Assembly (NCBI RefSeq): GCF_000002985.6
Contig: NC_003279.8
Coordinates: forward strand, 5,270,001 to 5,334,000
Reading direction: 5' to 3'
Source: Caenorhabditis elegans
Lineage: Eukaryota; Nematoda; Chromadorea; Rhabditida; Rhabditidae
Length of the DNA: 64,000 nt
The notes under the pieces are model-generated. The model saw nothing but the letters and a program-made list of their open reading frames with translations, had not been told where the DNA came from and made no database searches. Position numbers and translations under genes: made by a program. Of this stretch, positions 60,755 to 64,000 are shown in pieces; the stretch's first letter is position 1, and each line of letters begins with the position of its first letter.

Positions 60755-62157
60755 TCACTTATTGGAAAAAGCGTCCTCATCGAGACACTTGAGATCCAAC
60801 TGATATGCATTGAATTTGTGAGTAACCTTATTCTCATCCATCTTCTTTTCAAGCCACTATAATAAAACATTACAACAGTGTATAGTATTTCAAAGTTAAA
60901 CCTTTTTGTAATGCTTTTCTCCAATCTTCAATTCTTTTCCAAGCTCCTCCATCTCTTGACAGTACTCGTCCCAAGGTACATACTTTGCATCGTCCTCCTG
61001 TAATTTTGAAATTTAAATGGAAATTTGTAGATAGTATATCATACACGCTCATCCATCGCAGCATCATAAGCTCTTGAAGCTAACTTTCTCTGTTCACGTT
61101 GTCGTTCCCATTCGGCTTCAGCACGAGCTTCATCTTCATCCAAATCATCCGTCATCATCTGCTCCATTGTCGGGTTACCTGCTTTCTTCATTGCGGTTTC
61201 TGAAAAATTTTTTTGCATATTCACTGGGGAAATTCGGTTTAGGACTCTTCTAGACATTTTTTGTTATGGCATCGAATTTAGCAGATCCACAAATCCGATC
61301 CTCCATTTAACGTTAGTTTTGTCTTACTAGCAATTGCACTTTTGACGTTATTCACCAGAGATTACACTTACCAACAGTAGCTACAAACTTCTTTGCTCCC
61401 TTCTTTGAAACATTTTTATCATTATAACGAATATTCATAGCCGCTCCTTTCCCGCAGTTGAAGAATCCCTCATTAACCTCATCCAGGCCATCAAGTACTG
61501 AAAATGGTTTAAAATTTCCATTAACTATTTAATTATTAACTCACTGTCCATGCGAGCTTTTGAATTGTACTCTTTGTGCTCCTTTCTTCCTTTCAAAAAC
61601 TCTGAATCGGAAACCAACGGCAAGTGGCCTTGAGTCATATCCCACTTGGATCTCAAATATCGTTTCCATTCAGCTTTATCTTTTTTTCGTTCTTTTTCTT
61701 TCCATTCGTCCCATTCTTTTGCGTTATCCGATTTGGCCATCGGTGTTCCAATGGCTCCAAATACTGATGGATAGACAATCTCACGTTCCTCTGGACTTTC
61801 ATAACCTTCTTGCGAGTTGGAGTTTCTTTTGAGCTGAAAAAATGTTTCAATGTAATTTGCAATCGTGTTGATGGCGGATTGTATCAGGAAGCAGGAGCGA
61901 GGCAATCAGGTAGGCGGCACCAAATTTAATACTTTTCCGAATATGAGGTTTCGTTCATGCTATAATCAATCATAAGTGAGATATCGGCCAAGCAATAGGA
62001 TCTTCTCCAACAAAGTTGACTAAGTTGTCATATCCATTGTCAGAAATGATGTCAACCTCTGCCGAGACGACTACTTCTGATCTTTGCTTACCGATTTCTT
62101 CTTTGGTGTAGTCTTGTTGTTGAGAGCAGTACTGATGTCAATTTCTTCGTCGGACAT
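60755..62157 (-). CDS. Charged protein of unknown function, 277 aa
   Basis: Six exons (62092-62157, 61545-61833, 61372-61497, 61045-61199, 60902-60997, 60755-60856) keep phase to 277 aa ending in TGA. It starts MSDEEIDISTALNNKTTPKK. A conserved-looking region includes PSVFGAIGTPMAKSDNAKEW and KSKWDMTQGHLPLVSD-like text. Next comes a short Gly/Asn-rich patch (NEGFFNCGKGAAMNIRYNDK), then an acidic-basic helical stretch (DDLDEDEARAEAEWERQREQ) that may form a coiled coil. Composition (rich in Lys, Glu, Trp, Asp; no membrane segment) fits a nuclear or RNA-linked protein, but no domain is recognised. The small secreted-peptide gene ends 183 bases upstream on the same strand. Confidence 0.82.
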
Positions 62158-62339
62158 TTTATCTAGTCGGTTTGCGAAATAATCAAAATATTTCAATTCT
62201 CCCCCCTCCCCCTACTTTTTATAATAAAATATGAACTTTAAGTTCATAAGGGTGTCACGTTGTTTTATTACAAAAACATTAAATTGAACATTTTTTATTG
62301 ATAATATTCTTTCGTGAACAAAATAATCGTCCAAATAGT

Positions 62340-62760
62340 CTACTTTCTCTTCTTTCCTTGATAATAATTGTATCCAGGATAACTGTAATAGTAGTTATTT
62401 GCCGGTTGACGGAAAAATGTTCTGTCGACCACTGCTCCACCAAGAGCTGTAAGCCCGACTTTTGCAGCTGTACTGGAATATAGAAAAGTGTTATTTTTCT
62501 TGATCCTATAAAAATTTTGCCTAAATTGCAATATGTGTTTCACATGTGAGACGTGCTAAAATTCGGGATTTGCAAACTAAAATTTAAAAAATTATTTGGA
62601 AATTAGATGTTTTGATGAGTTTTGGCATTTGAAAATAGTGATATAACATTCACAAACATCACAACAATTATTCAATTTACCTTAATTGGGCTTGAGCTAC
62701 ATTGAAAGTAATAGCAACAGCGAGAAGAATTAGGAAAAAGGTAGAAATTGAAGCTCTCAT
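62340..62760 (-). CDS. Small secreted Tyr-rich peptide precursor, 70 aa
   Basis: Two exons (62681-62760, 62340-62472) join in phase (AG|T) to 70 aa. Residues 1-25 form a clear signal peptide (MRASISTFFLILLAVAITFN, then VAQAQ with cleavage likely after AQA). The mature part has TAAKVGLTALGGAVVDRTFF and ends with YYYSYPGYNYYQGKKRK, a Tyr/Gly tail with a basic end. There are no Cys residues. Small Gly/Tyr-rich secreted peptides in nematodes include epidermal immune and cuticle proteins; this is a resemblance, not an assignment. Confidence 0.82.
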
Positions 62761-63915
62761 GTTTGTTGAAGATCTGATCTGATTCCGTAATTATGTCCAG
62801 AGTTTAAGTACTCATCTTCCCGCTTGAATTTGGCAAACGAACAAATAAATAAGTTTGTAGCCTTGTATGTTTCTACTGATCTTCTAAAAGCGTCTAGGAT
62901 ATCAAACCGCCTATTCTCTGGGTACAAAGTATAAGAAGACAGTCGAAAAAAGAAAAAAAACTGGAACAAACTGTTTCTCAACTTTTCAGTTTAATTTTAA
63001 TCTGCACTGTTTTTTTTTTGTATGAGTTACCTAGAACTTATGTAGTTTGAAAGAATCAAAAATTAAGTAAATTCACTATAATAGTTGCCAGTAATTTTGA
63101 AAATTTGTCTGAAAAACTTTTGCTAATTTAAGAGGTAAAGATTATTTTTCAGATTTCATTTCCTATATTTAATGTCAAATTTTATCGTGTTGCATTGATA
63201 CAAATCTGAAAATTGAATATTTGATAGACGGTCATTGTGCAAGTTTTAGATGATTTTTACAGATGTGCCCCGGCCCGAGAAATTGTCTTTGATAGCAATT
63301 TTGAAAAAATAAAGTTTTTTTTCAATATGTTAATTCTTTCGTACAACGTTAATTAGTTAACCTTTAAAACTATCCATGAACTTTTTATATTTTCTGTTTT
63401 GATCTAATACAAAGTAGTCTCAAGACTCTTCGTCTCTTCATCACACATACTGCCTTCATATTATTTTGTTAAATGTTATTCTAGGCTACAAACGTCCAAA
63501 AGTTCGAAGAAAATTTGTTAGATATTGTGTTCCATATCTGTAGAGAATCAAAAATCATTTAATTTGAAAGTGAAGACTATGGAAACACATCTGGACAACT
63601 TTTCGAAGTAAGGCCAATTGCCAGAGTACAGTAAATTCTTAAATGGACTTTATGGAATGTGGAGTGATCTGGGGGAAAACTGTGGAAAATGTTTAAAAAT
63701 ACGTCCAATAAAAACTTCGCCCGAAAGTGCGATTTTGTCATGGTTAACGGGAAATATTCATAAAAAATACCCACTAACGATGTTTTTTTTTAATATTTAT
63801 TTTGAAAAATAATAAATTTACAAATATACATTTTTATATTATTATTAAATAATTGTTAAGTCATTTCAGCAACAAAAAATATTGGCATCACGTCATAATT
63901 TGATTAGCTCTTAAA
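62761..63915. other. intergenic, AT-rich
   Basis: Upstream region of the small peptide gene and 3' region of the next minus-strand gene. ORFs here lack splice or codon support; no repeat of note is seen. Confidence 0.45.
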
Positions 63916-64000
63916 TTATTTCTTTCCATAGGAAACAGCCATTGGGGTACACTGATTCCATTGATAATTTGGTGCATATGGTGGACAATCACAGTAGTAA
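63916..64000 (-). CDS. 3' end of a Cys-containing, probably secreted protein (partial)
   Basis: The minus strand from the window edge reads YYCDCPPYAPNYQWNQC and ends AVSYGKK followed by TAA at 63,916-63,918. Only 27 codons are visible. Closely spaced Cys with Pro/Tyr/Trp suggests an extracellular peptide, perhaps related in role to the Tyr-rich neighbour at 62.3 kb. The frame could in principle be chance, but the codon choice and lack of low-complexity favour a real gene. Confidence 0.5.
   Translation of the reverse strand, partial: YYCDCPPYAPNYQWNQCTPMAVSYGKK

Noticed and set aside
63577-63812. Short ORFs on both strands before the right window edge
   Set aside because: They overlap each other on opposite strands, lack splice or start context and do not connect to the 63,916 gene.

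Overview
The window is nematode nuclear DNA and almost certainly comes from Caenorhabditis elegans (from memory, the C01G8/F48C1 region of chromosome I). It shows short introns of about 45 nt that obey the TTTCAG/GTAAGT rules, AT-rich introns, TTTCAG-type acceptors a few bases before many start codons (trans-splicing sites), foldback repeats, and proteins recognisable as erm-1, dnj-4, dhs-1, cln-3.2, let-526 and aman-3. I built the gene models by reading splice sites and checking that reading phase is kept across every junction. No transcript data were available.

Positions 1-14,000 hold a minus-strand series: a Cys/His zinc-binding protein cut by the window start, an acidic protein, an unidentified Ser/Pro-rich protein, cln-3.2 (CLN3/battenin), dhs-1 (short-chain dehydrogenase) and dnj-4 (membrane J-protein). 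The sixth intron of cln-3.2 contains a 1.5-kb long-terminal-inverted-repeat element flanked by a perfect 9-bp target-site duplication. Positions 14,600-21,500 are erm-1 (ezrin/radixin/moesin) with two possible first exons. A 7.5-kb gene-free region with foldback repeats lies upstream of it.

Positions 28,970-30,310 hold hpo-32. Positions 31,770-43,920 hold let-526, the ARID-domain BAF250-type subunit of SWI/SNF, with long Pro/Gln/Gly-rich stretches, a 2.1-kb internal intron and a 5' leader exon that creates a short upstream ORF. A simple-repeat-rich upstream region follows. Two closely spaced minus-strand genes come next: a small basic protein and an OCIA-domain protein. Divergent from them is a plus-strand F-box protein that carries an N-myristoylation-type start and a C-terminal hydrophobic segment.

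Positions 51,070-55,560 are gene-poor. The plus-strand gene aman-3 (Golgi-type GH38 alpha-mannosidase, about 18 exons) follows. The right end has minus-strand genes again: an unidentified charged protein, a small secreted Tyr-rich peptide and the 3' end of a Cys-containing protein.

The genes do not form one pathway. They cover actin-membrane linkage (erm-1), lysosome (cln-3.2), redox (dhs-1), chaperone (dnj-4), chromatin remodelling (let-526), mitochondrion/endosome (OCIA protein) and glycan processing (aman-3). Close same-strand pairs (dhs-1/cln-3.2; the OCIA gene and its small neighbour; the two genes near 62.2 kb) could be operons. The best candidates for something undescribed are the long-TIR element in cln-3.2 and the apparently membrane-tethered F-box protein.
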